DNA from: a bacterium
GTDB taxonomy: Bacteria > Armatimonadota > Abditibacteriia > Abditibacteriales > Abditibacteriaceae
Direction: 5' to 3'
Assembly (NCBI GenBank): GCA_004172935.1
Contig: SDZD01000033.1
Location: 903-64,902, forward strand
Length of the DNA: 64,000 nt
The stretch's first letter is position 1; each line of letters opens with the position of its first letter. The notes under the pieces are model-generated. The model did no database searches, had not been told where the DNA came from, and saw only the letters and a program-made list of their open reading frames with translations. Positions 26,103 through 35,100 of this stretch are shown here, piece by piece. A program made the position numbers and the translations under genes.

Positions 26103-26768
26103 ATGGCTCGCTCCCCCTTTCCTGGTATCATCTCGCTTGTTCAAGCACAGCAAACCGTTAAGCGTCACCTCGGCCCTCGTGTGAATGTATTTATCGACGA
26201 TAAGTTCTCGTTCGCGCTGAGTACCGAAGTGGCGTTCAAACATGGGTTACGGCCTGGACTTAAGCTGGATGAAGAAACTATCGAGCAGTTATTGGGCGAA
26301 GATGGCGAGAGTAAGGCGCTGCAAAGCGCGCTCACTTTCTTAGGGCATCGGGCGCGCTCGGAGGCAGAAATCAGAACTCGGTTACTGAAAGACGAGTGGA
26401 CGGAGCCAGTCATCGTTCGCGTTTTGGAGCGATTGCGCAATGCGCATCTGGTGGACGATGGCGGTTTCGCGCAGAACTGGGTGGAAAACCGCAGTCGCTT
26501 TCGCCCACGTGGGGGCCGATTGTTGCAACAGGAACTGCGCCAAAAAGGCGTGGCGCGCGAAGACATTGAGGCAGCCCTACCCGATAGTAACGAAGAGGAA
26601 GATAACGCCCTACTCGCGTTGCAGAAAAGCGCGCGCAAGTGGCAGTTGCCCGATGAGCGCGAGGCGCAGCGCAAAGCCATCGAGTTTTTGGCGAGGCGAG
26701 GTTTCGGCTATAGCAGCGCGAAAGCGGCATGGACGCGCTTTCGCGAAGAGGACGACGAGGAAGAATAG
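26103..26768 (+). CDS. recX: RecX-family regulator
   Basis: 221 residues. RecX binds within the RecA filament groove and limits RecA activity. The three-helix RecX repeats are visible: SALTFLGHRARSEAEIRTRLLKD, VLERLRNAHLVDDGGFAQNWVENR (the DD.. .FA motif is typical), RGGRLLQQELRQKGV and KAIEFLARRGFGYSSAKAAW. The N-terminal 70 residues are a family-specific extension (VNVFIDDKFSFALS). recA is not in the window. It follows copy B by 17 bases and precedes the desulfurase gene. Confidence 0.88.
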   Translation: MARSPFPGIISLVQAQQTVKRHLGPRVNVFIDDKFSFALSTEVAFKHGLRPGLKLDEETIEQLLGEDGESKALQSALTFLGHRARSEAEIRTRLLKDEWTEPVIVRVLERLRNAHLVDDGGFAQNWVENRSRFRPRGGRLLQQELRQKGVAREDIEAALPDSNEEEDNALLALQKSARKWQLPDEREAQRKAIEFLARRGFGYSSAKAAWTRFREEDDEEE

Positions 26769-26856
26769 GCACATATCACGTTGGATTTGGTGGATTTACC
26801 AAAGTTCATGACGGGAGAAGCGGGGCTTAGGGAAGTTCTCGAACGTACTTCATTTG

Positions 26857-28011
26857 ATGAATTCGACCCGCGTCTATCTGGATAATGCCGCGACGACGCC
26901 CCTGCTTCCTGCTGTTCGCGAGGCGATGGAGCCGTATTTGAACGGCTCCTATGGCAATGCTTCGAGTCCGTATGCCGTGGCGCGCGAGGCGCGAATGGCA
27001 TTGGATGGGGCGCGCACGCGCGTTGCCCGACTGATTGGGGCCAACCCCGATGAAATCGCGTGGACAGGTAGCGGAACCGAAGCCGATAACTGGGCGCTGC
27101 TTGGAATTGCTCTCGCGCATTTTTCGGAGCGCGGGCATTTCATTGTGTCGGCAGTCGAACATCATGCTCTGCTCGAATCGGCGCAGACTCTGCGCGAATT
27201 GGGGTTCGAGGTCGAATTTGCTCCGGCTACTGCCGAAGGCATCGTAGAGCCAGAAACTATCGAGCGGTTGTTACGCCCCGATACGCGACTGGTTTCGCTG
27301 ATGAGTTGCAACAACGAAATCGGGGTTCGGCAACCAGTGGCGCAGGTGGCGCGTTTGTGCCGCGAGCGCGGCGTCACTTTTCATGTCGATGCCACGCAAA
27401 GCGCGGGCAAAGAGGCGCTGGACGTCGATTTCGCGGTTGCCAATGGGACGGATGGGGGCTGCGATTTGATGACGATTTCGGCCCACAAAATCGGGGGGCC
27501 AAAGGGAGCAGGTGCGCTGTATATTCGGCGTGGCACCAAGATGAAGCCGCTGTTACGCGGCGGCGCCCAAGAGCGCGGACGGCGCGCAGGCACGGAGAAT
27601 GTTGCAGCTATCGCGGGATTTGGCGAGGCGGCGAGACTGGCACTGGAGAATCTGGAGCCAAACATTGCTCACTTGAAAGCGCTGCAATCACGACTGGATG
27701 AGGGTTTAAAAATCTTGTCGGGTGTGGAAATTGTCGCAGAGAATGTGTCGAGGGCGCCGCATATCACCTCGTTTTTGGTGAAGGGGAAACGTGCTGAATC
27801 GCTGGCGCTGAACCTCGATTTGCGCGGTTTCGCGGTTGGAACAGGCAGCGCCTGTGCGTCGGGCGCGCTTGAGCCGTCGCATGTTTTGGCGGCGATGGGG
27901 TACTCGCGCGATGAGGCGAGGTCGGTGCTTCGCATTTCGCTTGGCGGGCATAACACACAGAGCGATGTGGATGACTTCGTGAATGAACTCGGCCACTTGC
28001 TGCAAAAATAA
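26857..28011 (+). CDS. cysteine desulfurase, NifS/IscS type
   Basis: 384 residues from ATG 26857 (TTG 26854 is less likely). A PLP enzyme that takes sulfur from cysteine as a persulfide and delivers it to Fe-S cluster or tRNA thiolation pathways. The fold-type I motifs are YLDNAATTPL at the N terminus, SAHKIGGPKG with PLP Lys at 211, RAGTENVAAIAG, and the mobile loop GSACASGALEPSHV with the catalytic Cys at 333. No scaffold (iscU/nifU) or mnmA gene lies beside it, so its target pathway is not indicated. It is followed at once by a small membrane protein. Confidence 0.93.
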   Translation: MNSTRVYLDNAATTPLLPAVREAMEPYLNGSYGNASSPYAVAREARMALDGARTRVARLIGANPDEIAWTGSGTEADNWALLGIALAHFSERGHFIVSAVEHHALLESAQTLRELGFEVEFAPATAEGIVEPETIERLLRPDTRLVSLMSCNNEIGVRQPVAQVARLCRERGVTFHVDATQSAGKEALDVDFAVANGTDGGCDLMTISAHKIGGPKGAGALYIRRGTKMKPLLRGGAQERGRRAGTENVAAIAGFGEAARLALENLEPNIAHLKALQSRLDEGLKILSGVEIVAENVSRAPHITSFLVKGKRAESLALNLDLRGFAVGTGSACASGALEPSHVLAAMGYSRDEARSVLRISLGGHNTQSDVDDFVNELGHLLQK

Positions 28012-28022
28012 TTTCTCCTGTG

Positions 28023-28307
28023 ATGTTGCGCGCTTTTCTCCTCCTCGCCCTTGTTGCATCGCTGGTGTTTTTCGTGGTGTGCGTTTGGTATTCGAGGATT
28101 GACTGGCAAGAGTTGCAACGTGCGGATGCGGCTTTTCGGGGCGCGGCCCTGAAACCCAACTCGGAGTTGAAGACTTTATTCGTGCTGGAAGCGCGGCAGA
28201 ACGCACACCGCATTAATGTGTTCGCCGATGTGGTGTGGGCGCTGTTGTGCGCGATTGGCAGCATCGTTTGCGCAGTGGGCTTGCGCTACGAGCGGCAGAG
28301 CCACTGA
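28023..28307 (+). CDS. small membrane protein of unknown function
   Basis: 94 residues; ATG 28023 chosen over the GTG at 28020. Two hydrophobic segments: residues 1-22 (MLRAFLLLALVASLVFFVVCVWY) and about 66-88 (VFADVVWALLCAIGSIVCAVGL), with a charged loop between. It starts 11 bases after the cysteine desulfurase stop, so probably cotranscribed. No family recognised. Confidence 0.6.
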   Translation: MLRAFLLLALVASLVFFVVCVWYSRIDWQELQRADAAFRGAALKPNSELKTLFVLEARQNAHRINVFADVVWALLCAIGSIVCAVGLRYERQSH

Positions 28308-28388
28308 TGTCGAAGCGCAGTAATCAGATTGCGGAAAAGAGTTGAGCGAGAATCGCGCACAGCACTTATTTTGTTTTTGGATTTGATG

Positions 28389-28790
28389 TCAAGATTCAGG
28401 TAGTATTTGGGGGACGCATCCCACGCGAGCTAAATCTTCGGCGCTGGCTTTTTTCGATGCGATACGTTGGATGGCTTCATCGGTTACTCCTGTGAAGCGG
28501 AGAAAATGAGAACGGTCAAGGTGGATTGAGAGCAGTTTGTCTTTGCGATTGTAGAGCAAAGTGTGTGGCAGCGATTCGAGGGGACGGTTCGGGTCGGGCG
28601 TAATGGCCCATGATACCCGAAAGGTGTTGGCGTTGGAATGGGAGCCAAGTTGCTCCGATAAAACCGGAAGAATCGGGTTAGTTGTATCGAGGGTCAGGGT
28701 CGGCCCATTGATTTCGACATCGGGACAGGATGCACATCCTGCGACTCCCATTAGCACTACCCCAATCCCGCAAGTCCAGTGGCAGTTCAT
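28389..28790 (-). CDS. putative lipoprotein
   Basis: 133 residues. N terminus MNCHWTCGIGVVLMGVAGC has a hydrophobic core and a lipobox (GVAGC, Cys 19). The mature part contains NPILPVLSEQLG and LLYNRKDKLLSIHLDRSHFLRFTGVTDEAIQRIASKKASAEDLARV, with no recognised family. It is the last gene of a minus-strand run priA, P450, lipoprotein, starting 18 bases after the P450 stop, and is probably cotranscribed. Function unknown. Confidence 0.65.
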   Translation of the reverse strand: MNCHWTCGIGVVLMGVAGCASCPDVEINGPTLTLDTTNPILPVLSEQLGSHSNANTFRVSWAITPDPNRPLESLPHTLLYNRKDKLLSIHLDRSHFLRFTGVTDEAIQRIASKKASAEDLARVGCVPQILPES

Positions 28791-28808
28791 GGGGCCAGTA
28801 TCACAGAA

Positions 28809-30122
28809 TTAACTTCTTTTTTCGAGTCGCATTAATAATTTTTTATACGGCCTCAAAGTGACACTAGGCTCCAGTAATAAGGGGCCAAATTCGTGGGCGC
28901 GGAACTGCTGTGCAAGCGTTGCCAGTGCCAAGACCGCTTCCATCCATGCGAATCCTTCGGCCAAACAGGCACGGTGTCCGCCACCGAATGGGAAATAACT
29001 CCACTTGGTTGGCGTGAAATCGCCCATCCACCTTGAGGGGTCGAAGCGGCGGGGTTCGGGCCAGAAACGTCCGTCGCGATGAACCACAAAAGAACTGGCG
29101 AGTAAAGTCGTGCCTGCGGGCACAGGGTAGGTGCGGCCCGCGCTTTCGAGAGTTAAATCTTGCGTTGCGCGGCGCCCAACTATCCAGGCAGGCGGCAATA
29201 ATCGCATGGTTTCGCTTAGTACGGCGCGCGTCCAGGGCAGCGAACGGGCATCTTCGTAGTTAGCGGTAACATTTCCTAACACGGAATCGACTTCGGCCTC
29301 CATGTTTTGGCGGACAGAGGCATAGCGGGATAGAAACCACCATGCGAAAGTCATGGCATTGGCCGTGGTTTCGTGTCCGGCTAACAGCAAGGTCATGGCT
29401 TCATCGCGGATGGCCTCGTCGTTTAGTCCGTTGCCCTCTTCATCGCGAACGCGCAACAAAACACTCACGACATCTTCGCCGACAGCGCCCTCACGGCGCT
29501 TGGTTTCGATGAGGTCGTAGACAATCTCGTCCAACTGAGAACGCGCCTTACCAAAGCGGCGCTGGAAATAAGGCAAGGTTTCCAACCAGTCGCCGATGGG
29601 GGTCATGCTACCATTGAAGAGGCGCATCGCTTCATCGAGGGCACTGGACACCTGCTGCTCTTTGCCATCAATGCCGATTCCGAACACGCTACGGGTGACA
29701 ATGCGCAGGGCGAGTATCGACATTTCGGCGCCCATATCGACGGTTTGACCGCCACGCCAACCTTCGCGGGTTTCGAGCGCACATTGAACGATGGTATCGG
29801 CGTAAAGCGACAGGCGAGAGGTCGCGAACAAGGGCTGCAACACACGACGACGCGAACGGTGCAGATCGCCTTCGGAACCTAAAATGCCTTCGCCGAGCAG
29901 CAACTTGGTTTTCTCGATGCCGCGATGCTTGCTCCACTTGGTGGGGTTGGCGACCAAGATTTGCTGCACCAGTTCGGGATGGGATGCCAACCAGATTCCT
30001 TCACGCATTTGCACGAGGTCGCCGTGGCGGCGCGCGATGCGGCGCAAAATGAATGGCAGATCGCGGCCCCTGAAAATGGAGCACAACAGCGCGGGCGAAA
30101 GCGGAATCAGAGGTGGTGTCAT
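28809..30122 (-). CDS. cytochrome P450
   Basis: 437 residues, soluble (no N-terminal membrane anchor). I-helix oxygen-binding motif AGHETT at 248-253, K-helix ETMR (ExxR, 304-307), and heme-binding FPFGGGHRACLAEG with the thiolate Cys at 386. Overall it resembles the CYP102/CYP4-like long-chain or generalist bacterial P450 branch rather than a CYP51-type sterol enzyme. It needs an external redox partner; no ferredoxin or reductase gene is near. It begins 32 bases after the priA stop. Substrate cannot be predicted. Confidence 0.93.
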   Translation of the reverse strand: MTPPLIPLSPALLCSIFRGRDLPFILRRIARRHGDLVQMREGIWLASHPELVQQILVANPTKWSKHRGIEKTKLLLGEGILGSEGDLHRSRRRVLQPLFATSRLSLYADTIVQCALETREGWRGGQTVDMGAEMSILALRIVTRSVFGIGIDGKEQQVSSALDEAMRLFNGSMTPIGDWLETLPYFQRRFGKARSQLDEIVYDLIETKRREGAVGEDVVSVLLRVRDEEGNGLNDEAIRDEAMTLLLAGHETTANAMTFAWWFLSRYASVRQNMEAEVDSVLGNVTANYEDARSLPWTRAVLSETMRLLPPAWIVGRRATQDLTLESAGRTYPVPAGTTLLASSFVVHRDGRFWPEPRRFDPSRWMGDFTPTKWSYFPFGGGHRACLAEGFAWMEAVLALATLAQQFRAHEFGPLLLEPSVTLRPYKKLLMRLEKRS

Positions 30123-30154
30123 AGGAATCTCAACATGACTCGTCCGCGTTACCC

Positions 30155-32710
30155 CTACAGAATCGAAAGGGCGTCCACGTCGAGAATAAAACCTTCCTTC
30201 TCTTCGTGCGGAAGCGAGTCGTAGGCATTCAAAACCCGATGCAGACGTGGCCTGGAGCGGTCGCGGAGCAACAGGTGGAAACGAAATTTATTTTTGACAC
30301 GCGACAGCGGACAGGAAACCGGGCCGAGCAAATCGGTGCCACCCCCAGTTTGAGCAATGACATCGTTGAAACGTAGCGCCAACTTTTCCAATCGTGACTT
30401 AGCGATGGCCTCATTTTCGTGGACTGAAATGACGTTGACAGCGTGGGAAAACGGCGGATTGGGAATTTGTTGGCGCGCTTCGATTTCGGCTTTTACGAAG
30501 GTATCGAAGTCGTGGGTAGCCGCCGCAACGATGGATGGATCGTCCGCCGCGAGGGTTTGAACCAGCACACGCCCCGGCTTATCGCCGCGTCCGGCACGGC
30601 CCGCGACCTGTGCCAACAGCTGAAACGTGCGCTCGGCGGCGCGAAAATCGGGGACGTTGAGGGCTGTATCCGCCGAAATAACGCCCACGAGCGTTACACG
30701 CGGAAAGTCGAGTCCCTTAGTTACCATCTGCGTTCCGATGAGAACGGGCGCCTGGCCAGCGCGAAATTCACCCAGAATTTTGGCGTGTGCGCCTTTGGCA
30801 ATGGTGGTATCACGGTCGAGTCGCAGCACATTTAATTTGCCGAGGCCACGTTCCATGAGAAGTTCCTCGACCTCCCAGGCGACTTTTTCGGTGCCAGAGC
30901 CATTAAAACCGAGCATCCAGCCATCGCACTTGGCGCAACGGGTGGGTGCGGGCTTTATGTAGTCGCAGTGATGGCAGCGGAGCGTGCCTTCGTGCTTATG
31001 ATGGGTGAGCGAAACATCGCAATTCGGGCATTCTTCGGCATAACCACAGCCCAAACATTGCACATAAGTCGAGAATCCACGCCGATTGAGGAACAAAATG
31101 ACCTGTTCGCCGCGTTTGACGGTCTCCACCAGTTCGTCGGCGAGGCGCTTAGACAGGATAGGTAACGCGCCCGCTTTGGCCTCGGTCGTCATATCGACGA
31201 TTTCGACTTCGGGCAAAGGGCGCCCGGTGGCGCGCTTTTTCATTTGGACGTAGCCGTATTCACCGCGAATGGCGCGCGTGTACGACTCCAAACTGGGAGT
31301 AGCGCTGCCTAAAACCAGAACCGCGTTTTCCATCGCGCAACGCTTGAGGGCGACTTCGCGGGCGTGATAACGCGGGGTTTTGTCTTGTTTATAGGAGCCA
31401 TCGTGTTCCTCGTCGATGATGAGAAGGCCCAAATCGCGCACCGGAGCGAAAACTGCCGAACGGGCGCCGACAATTATTCGCGCTTCTCCGTTTCCGGCAC
31501 GGCGCCATTCATCGAAACGTTCGCCCGCGCCGAGCGCCGAGTGCAGAATAGCGACCTGGGAACCGAAACGTTTTTGGAAAATTTCGACGGTTTGGGCGGT
31601 AAGCGCGATTTCGGGCACCAAAATTAAAGCGCGGCGACCAAGTTTCAAGCATTGTTCGATAGCATGGAGGTAGACCTCGGTCTTGCCTGATGCAGTGACA
31701 CCGTGCAGGAGAATGATTTGTGGCGCGATGCGATTTTCGAGAGATTCGCCGATTTGCCTGACAGCGTGGCTTTGTTCGTCGGTGAGTTGGATGCGCTGAG
31801 CCGCCATTTGCGCGGCTCCTTGCGGGGCGCGCCATGATTCGACGTGCCCCCATTCGAGCGCTCCTTTGGCGCAAAGCGCTTTGAGCGGCGCGATTTCGAC
31901 GCCATGCCCACGCAATAAATCGCCTGTCGCTATCCATTCGGCCTCGCTTTTTGCCACCATTTCCAGTGCGATGTGCTGTTTAGGAGCGCGGCGCTTAAGG
32001 GCATCGCCCTCAATTTCCAGTAAGGCACGACCTTGTTCGGTGAGACGGACAGCGGGAAGCAAACGAGCGCGGACAGCAGTGCGGGCAGTTTTGGCTTCAG
32101 CCAACACACCCATTTCGCACAGACGACGCAAGGCATCGGGTTCGGCGGACGAACCGACAACTTTTGTGAGTTCGGGAGCAGTGAGCGGCTTTTTGGCTTT
32201 CCACAACGCTTCGGCGAGGGCGAATAGCCTGGGAGTGCGGGCTAAATCGCGCAAGGCCCGTAATGGTTCGGGAGCGCAAAAGCGATAGCGGGTTTCGAGT
32301 TCGGGGGTGGCTCCGGCGGGCATCCACAGCATCAAGCAATCGAGCAAAGGGCAGTGGTAATAGGACGCCATCCAACGCGCGATTTTAAGAGCAAGCGAAT
32401 CGAAGAGTGGGGCTTCGCTAATTTTTGCGTCGATTTCACGCACAGACGGAGCATCGAATGGCAGTGAGCGCGCCCAACCGACGACATAACCAACAACAGT
32501 TCCGCTGCGGAGCGGGGCCGCGACGACATCGCCGATTTTGAGCCGGCCTTGCAGATGCGCGGGAATCGCGTAGGTCAATGGCTCCTGAAACAATGCGCCG
32601 CCCCGTTCGAGCAATATCTCGACATAAGGGAAAGGAGGGGTTATTCCCGAATCCACTCCCGGAACGGGCGAGGGCGAAACAAAGGGAGGTACGGCGGTTT
32701 CGGGCGACAT
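30155..32710 (-). CDS. priA: primosomal protein N', replication-restart helicase
   Basis: 851 residues, close to the PriA length after a short variable N-terminal tail. PriA binds stalled forks and reloads DnaB. The N-terminal 3'-DNA-end-binding domain begins near residue 28. The helicase core has Walker A HGVTASGKTEVY (336-347), DEEH (433-436), GSATPSLES, and GIGTQMVTKGLDFPRV-like GTQMVTKGLDFPRV. The zinc-binding insert between the helicase lobes has paired CxxC motifs (LGCGYAEECPNCD, LRCHHCDY, RCAKCDGW). It is the first gene of the run priA, P450, lipoprotein. Confidence 0.95.
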   Translation of the reverse strand: MSPETAVPPFVSPSPVPGVDSGITPPFPYVEILLERGGALFQEPLTYAIPAHLQGRLKIGDVVAAPLRSGTVVGYVVGWARSLPFDAPSVREIDAKISEAPLFDSLALKIARWMASYYHCPLLDCLMLWMPAGATPELETRYRFCAPEPLRALRDLARTPRLFALAEALWKAKKPLTAPELTKVVGSSAEPDALRRLCEMGVLAEAKTARTAVRARLLPAVRLTEQGRALLEIEGDALKRRAPKQHIALEMVAKSEAEWIATGDLLRGHGVEIAPLKALCAKGALEWGHVESWRAPQGAAQMAAQRIQLTDEQSHAVRQIGESLENRIAPQIILLHGVTASGKTEVYLHAIEQCLKLGRRALILVPEIALTAQTVEIFQKRFGSQVAILHSALGAGERFDEWRRAGNGEARIIVGARSAVFAPVRDLGLLIIDEEHDGSYKQDKTPRYHAREVALKRCAMENAVLVLGSATPSLESYTRAIRGEYGYVQMKKRATGRPLPEVEIVDMTTEAKAGALPILSKRLADELVETVKRGEQVILFLNRRGFSTYVQCLGCGYAEECPNCDVSLTHHKHEGTLRCHHCDYIKPAPTRCAKCDGWMLGFNGSGTEKVAWEVEELLMERGLGKLNVLRLDRDTTIAKGAHAKILGEFRAGQAPVLIGTQMVTKGLDFPRVTLVGVISADTALNVPDFRAAERTFQLLAQVAGRAGRGDKPGRVLVQTLAADDPSIVAAATHDFDTFVKAEIEARQQIPNPPFSHAVNVISVHENEAIAKSRLEKLALRFNDVIAQTGGGTDLLGPVSCPLSRVKNKFRFHLLLRDRSRPRLHRVLNAYDSLPHEEKEGFILDVDALSIL

Positions 32711-32802
32711 TCGGATAGAAGTTTACGCGGCTATTGGCTCGAATCCCGATTTAGCACGCTTATTTTCGAGTTGAAGACGCGAGAAAGTGGGGCAATGTGT
32801 AA

Positions 32803-32845
32803 AAAGCAAAAACCCGCACGATGAATATCGTGCGGGTTTTTGCTT
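32803..32845 (-). terminator. terminator of the secreted-protein gene
   Basis: AAAGCAAAAACCCGCACGAT and ATCGTGCGGGTTTTTGCTT pair over about 19 bp around the loop GAAT. It lies 12 bases beyond the stop of the gene at 32857-33720 on the minus strand. Confidence 0.85.
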
Positions 32846-32856
32846 GCAAATTGCAA

Positions 32857-33720
32857 TTACATGCTGGGCGTTGTGCCGGGCGCCATGTAGGTTGAATAAC
32901 CTGAATCTGCGGCTTGAACTTCACGCGGTGCTGCGCCGCCGAAGAAGTTCAGATTGAAACCGAGCAAAGTTCCCTTATTGGTAGGCATGACTTTGCCAAA
33001 ACCGAAGGGGCCGAGTGTGCGGCCTGCTACCGAAATGCCGGTAGCTACGATGCGCTTGGAGTAGGGAGAAACGGCGCCATAGCGAGGAGCCTCTTCGTAG
33101 CCGTAGGCCACAACGTCCGAGTTCTTGAACATCGGGATGACGCCTTCGGGAGCGGGCGAAGTCTGTGGCAAACGGTTGTTAACTGGAACACGCACGAGTG
33201 TTGTGTTGTCCAAAATGATGGCGAGCACTTCACCAGTGGTTGGGTCGGGCACATAACCCGTCAATTTGCCCAGAGTGCGCATGGATTTGGAACCTATCAT
33301 GATGTAGGGCCAGCTACGCAACACGTCGAGATCGGTGACGCTCATTGGCGACATCATCATGCCGGGCGCGGGCATATCGGTGCCCATACCTGCCAAATCG
33401 TAGCTGGTCATGGTGCCCATGCCAGATGAGGTGACGTAGGCCGCAATCTGCGAACCCACTGGATAGGTGCCTGTCAATCGCTGTGCCATGCTTGGCGAGA
33501 AGCGCACCATTTTGACGCCATCAGTGGCTTGCACATCCATCGCAGATACGAAACCTGCGCGATCTACATAATAACGCAACACGGTGCCGGAAACTGGCAT
33601 CGGTGTCGCCGTGGCTGTCATGGTTGTCGAAGTTTGAGCCTGTGCGCTCGTTGCTCCTGTCGAAAGGGCAAGTGCGCCCGCTACCAAACCTAAAGCTACT
33701 GTCGTACAAATGTTTTTCAT
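32857..33720 (-). CDS. secreted protein of unknown function
   Basis: 287 residues. Signal peptide MKNICTTVALGLVAGALALSTGATSAQAQ, cut near AQAQ. The mature protein is Met-, Thr- and Pro-rich at first, then has repeated beta-rich stretches (GTVLRYYVDRAGFVSAMDVQ; IMIGSKSMRTLGKLTGYVPDPTTGEVLAIILDN). The second resembles a PRC-barrel-like GKVEGYVxDPxTGEV motif; this is a guess, not an assignment. Several MMM clusters suggest an extended low-complexity middle. No close family recognised. It ends in a strong terminator and stands alone. Confidence 0.6.
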   Translation of the reverse strand: MKNICTTVALGLVAGALALSTGATSAQAQTSTTMTATATPMPVSGTVLRYYVDRAGFVSAMDVQATDGVKMVRFSPSMAQRLTGTYPVGSQIAAYVTSSGMGTMTSYDLAGMGTDMPAPGMMMSPMSVTDLDVLRSWPYIMIGSKSMRTLGKLTGYVPDPTTGEVLAIILDNTTLVRVPVNNRLPQTSPAPEGVIPMFKNSDVVAYGYEEAPRYGAVSPYSKRIVATGISVAGRTLGPFGFGKVMPTNKGTLLGFNLNFFGGAAPREVQAADSGYSTYMAPGTTPSM

Positions 33721-33814
33721 GAGATGTCCTGTTTGAGGTCGTAGTACGCTCGGTACCCGACTTCGCCGCCTAATGGCTCGGCTAACTCATGAGTTCGCAA
33801 ATAGAGTGCCCTTT

Positions 33815-34528
33815 TCACACGCCGCGCTTTTGTCCCCACAGCAAAACATGGATTTGGGGAAGGATCACAGCCTCGCTCCAGCCATCGCGAGCCGCCTTGT
33901 CGATGAGCCATTCGATGCCGCGCGTGATCTGTTCGCCGTCGCCTTCGGCCCTCGCCACAGGCTCCGTCCCGACCGACAGATAGAAGGGGATGGTAGGAAA
34001 CTCGCGCCACACGGAGCGCGCAAATTCGTAATCGGCGTCGTCGAAGACCACGACTTTGAGCGATACCTGAGCGCGCCCACCACTTTGCCCCTGTTGGACG
34101 CAGCGACGTAAAGCTTCGAGGTCGAACTTCATCCCCGATGAAGGTGGTTTGGGCGAGATGGTGAGAAAATCGAGTTGGCCAAGCCAGATGGGCGATTTGG
34201 TGCCCTGCGTTTCGAGGGCGAATCGGTGTCCGCGCGCCTGTCCCAATTCCAACAACTGCGTCAGGGGTTGTAGCGCGGGATTGCCTCCCGAAACCGTGAC
34301 GAGGATGGGTTTGCCAAACGAATGCTCCTCGATTTTTTCGATGATTTGCGCCGCGCTCATCTTCGTCCAGTCGCTTTTGTATTCGGGCAAGACGGCGTAG
34401 AGCGTATCGCACCACTGGCAACGGCTGTCGCAACCGCCTGTTCGCACGAAGACGGTGAGGTGTCCGGCGAGGGCGCCTTCGCCCTGGATGGTGGGGCCAA
34501 AGATTTCGGAAATCAGGATGTCTGGCAT
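33815..34528 (-). CDS. queE: 7-carboxy-7-deazaguanine synthase
   Basis: 237 residues from ATG 34528. The longer frame from 34609 was rejected because MPDILISEIFGPTIQGEG is the canonical N terminus. QueE is a radical-SAM enzyme that rearranges 6-carboxytetrahydropterin to 7-carboxy-7-deazaguanine in queuosine biosynthesis. Its unusual cluster motif CDSRCQWCD (CxxxCxxC) binds the [4Fe-4S] cluster, and SGGNPALQ and ISPKPPSSGM are conserved substrate-site stretches. The start overlaps the upstream gene by 16 bases, so queC, the membrane protein and queE form one operon. queD, the preceding pathway step, is not in the window. Confidence 0.93.
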   Translation of the reverse strand: MPDILISEIFGPTIQGEGALAGHLTVFVRTGGCDSRCQWCDTLYAVLPEYKSDWTKMSAAQIIEKIEEHSFGKPILVTVSGGNPALQPLTQLLELGQARGHRFALETQGTKSPIWLGQLDFLTISPKPPSSGMKFDLEALRRCVQQGQSGGRAQVSLKVVVFDDADYEFARSVWREFPTIPFYLSVGTEPVARAEGDGEQITRGIEWLIDKAARDGWSEAVILPQIHVLLWGQKRGV

Positions 34529-35100
34529 GAGGAGGTTTCGCGCGCCGATTTGGCGGCGGGGCGCGATTCGTCCAGAAAACGACGCATCGGGTGTTCGAGC
34601 GGAAGCCACTCTTTCACATATCGCTCAAAATCGTGCTGCTGGCACAGAAAGAGAGGGAGCCACATCAGGCTATGTTCGCCTCGCGATGCGACGAGCAGGT
34701 AGTGAGCGAACAGCCAGCGTTTGGACTGGACGGTTTCGATGTCATCCCAGCGCACGCGGCGCGACAGGCCAATGAACGTGCGTCCCCGCACTTCGGTTTC
34801 GTTGGCGCGTATCGGAAAGAAAATAGCGACGAGGGCGCCCGCTAAGGCGCCACCACCGACCATTTTGAAGGCGCTGAGAGCCAAAAACAGCGAGCGGGCA
34901 CTGGCGGGCGCCACCAGGGCCAAACCCGCCCAGGGGAGGCCGAGCGCGGCCTGTGAGAGCGCGAAAGGGGCAAAGCGCAAACGAAAGGTGTGGAGGCGCG
35001 CGTGTTCGGCGCGGCGCTGTCCCCTGGCGAAATAGCGCCACTGCCGAATGGGGTGGGCACCGCCCCCCAACCATTTAAAAAGCCTAAACAGACGTTGCAT
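34513..35100 (-). CDS. membrane protein with PH-like domain between queC and queE
   Basis: 195 residues from ATG 35100; the frame is open further up but would lie inside queC. Two hydrophobic stretches (AALGLPWAGLALVAPASARSLFLALSAF and VGGGALAGALVAIFF) are followed by GRTFIGLSRRVRWDDIETVQSKRWLFAHYLLVASRGEHSLMWLPLF. That run resembles the bacterial PH-like (bPH_2) membrane-protein domain. It overlaps queC by 17 bases and queE by 16, so all three are translationally coupled. No role in queuosine synthesis is known for this family; it may be an unrelated passenger. Confidence 0.6.
   Translation of the reverse strand: MQRLFRLFKWLGGGAHPIRQWRYFARGQRRAEHARLHTFRLRFAPFALSQAALGLPWAGLALVAPASARSLFLALSAFKMVGGGALAGALVAIFFPIRANETEVRGRTFIGLSRRVRWDDIETVQSKRWLFAHYLLVASRGEHSLMWLPLFLCQQHDFERYVKEWLPLEHPMRRFLDESRPAAKSARETSSCQTS

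Noticed and set aside
34529..34609. Longer start for queE at 34609 (GTG)
   Set aside because: The N terminus MPDILISEIFGPTIQGEG is canonical; the extra 27 codons lie in the upstream gene and match nothing.
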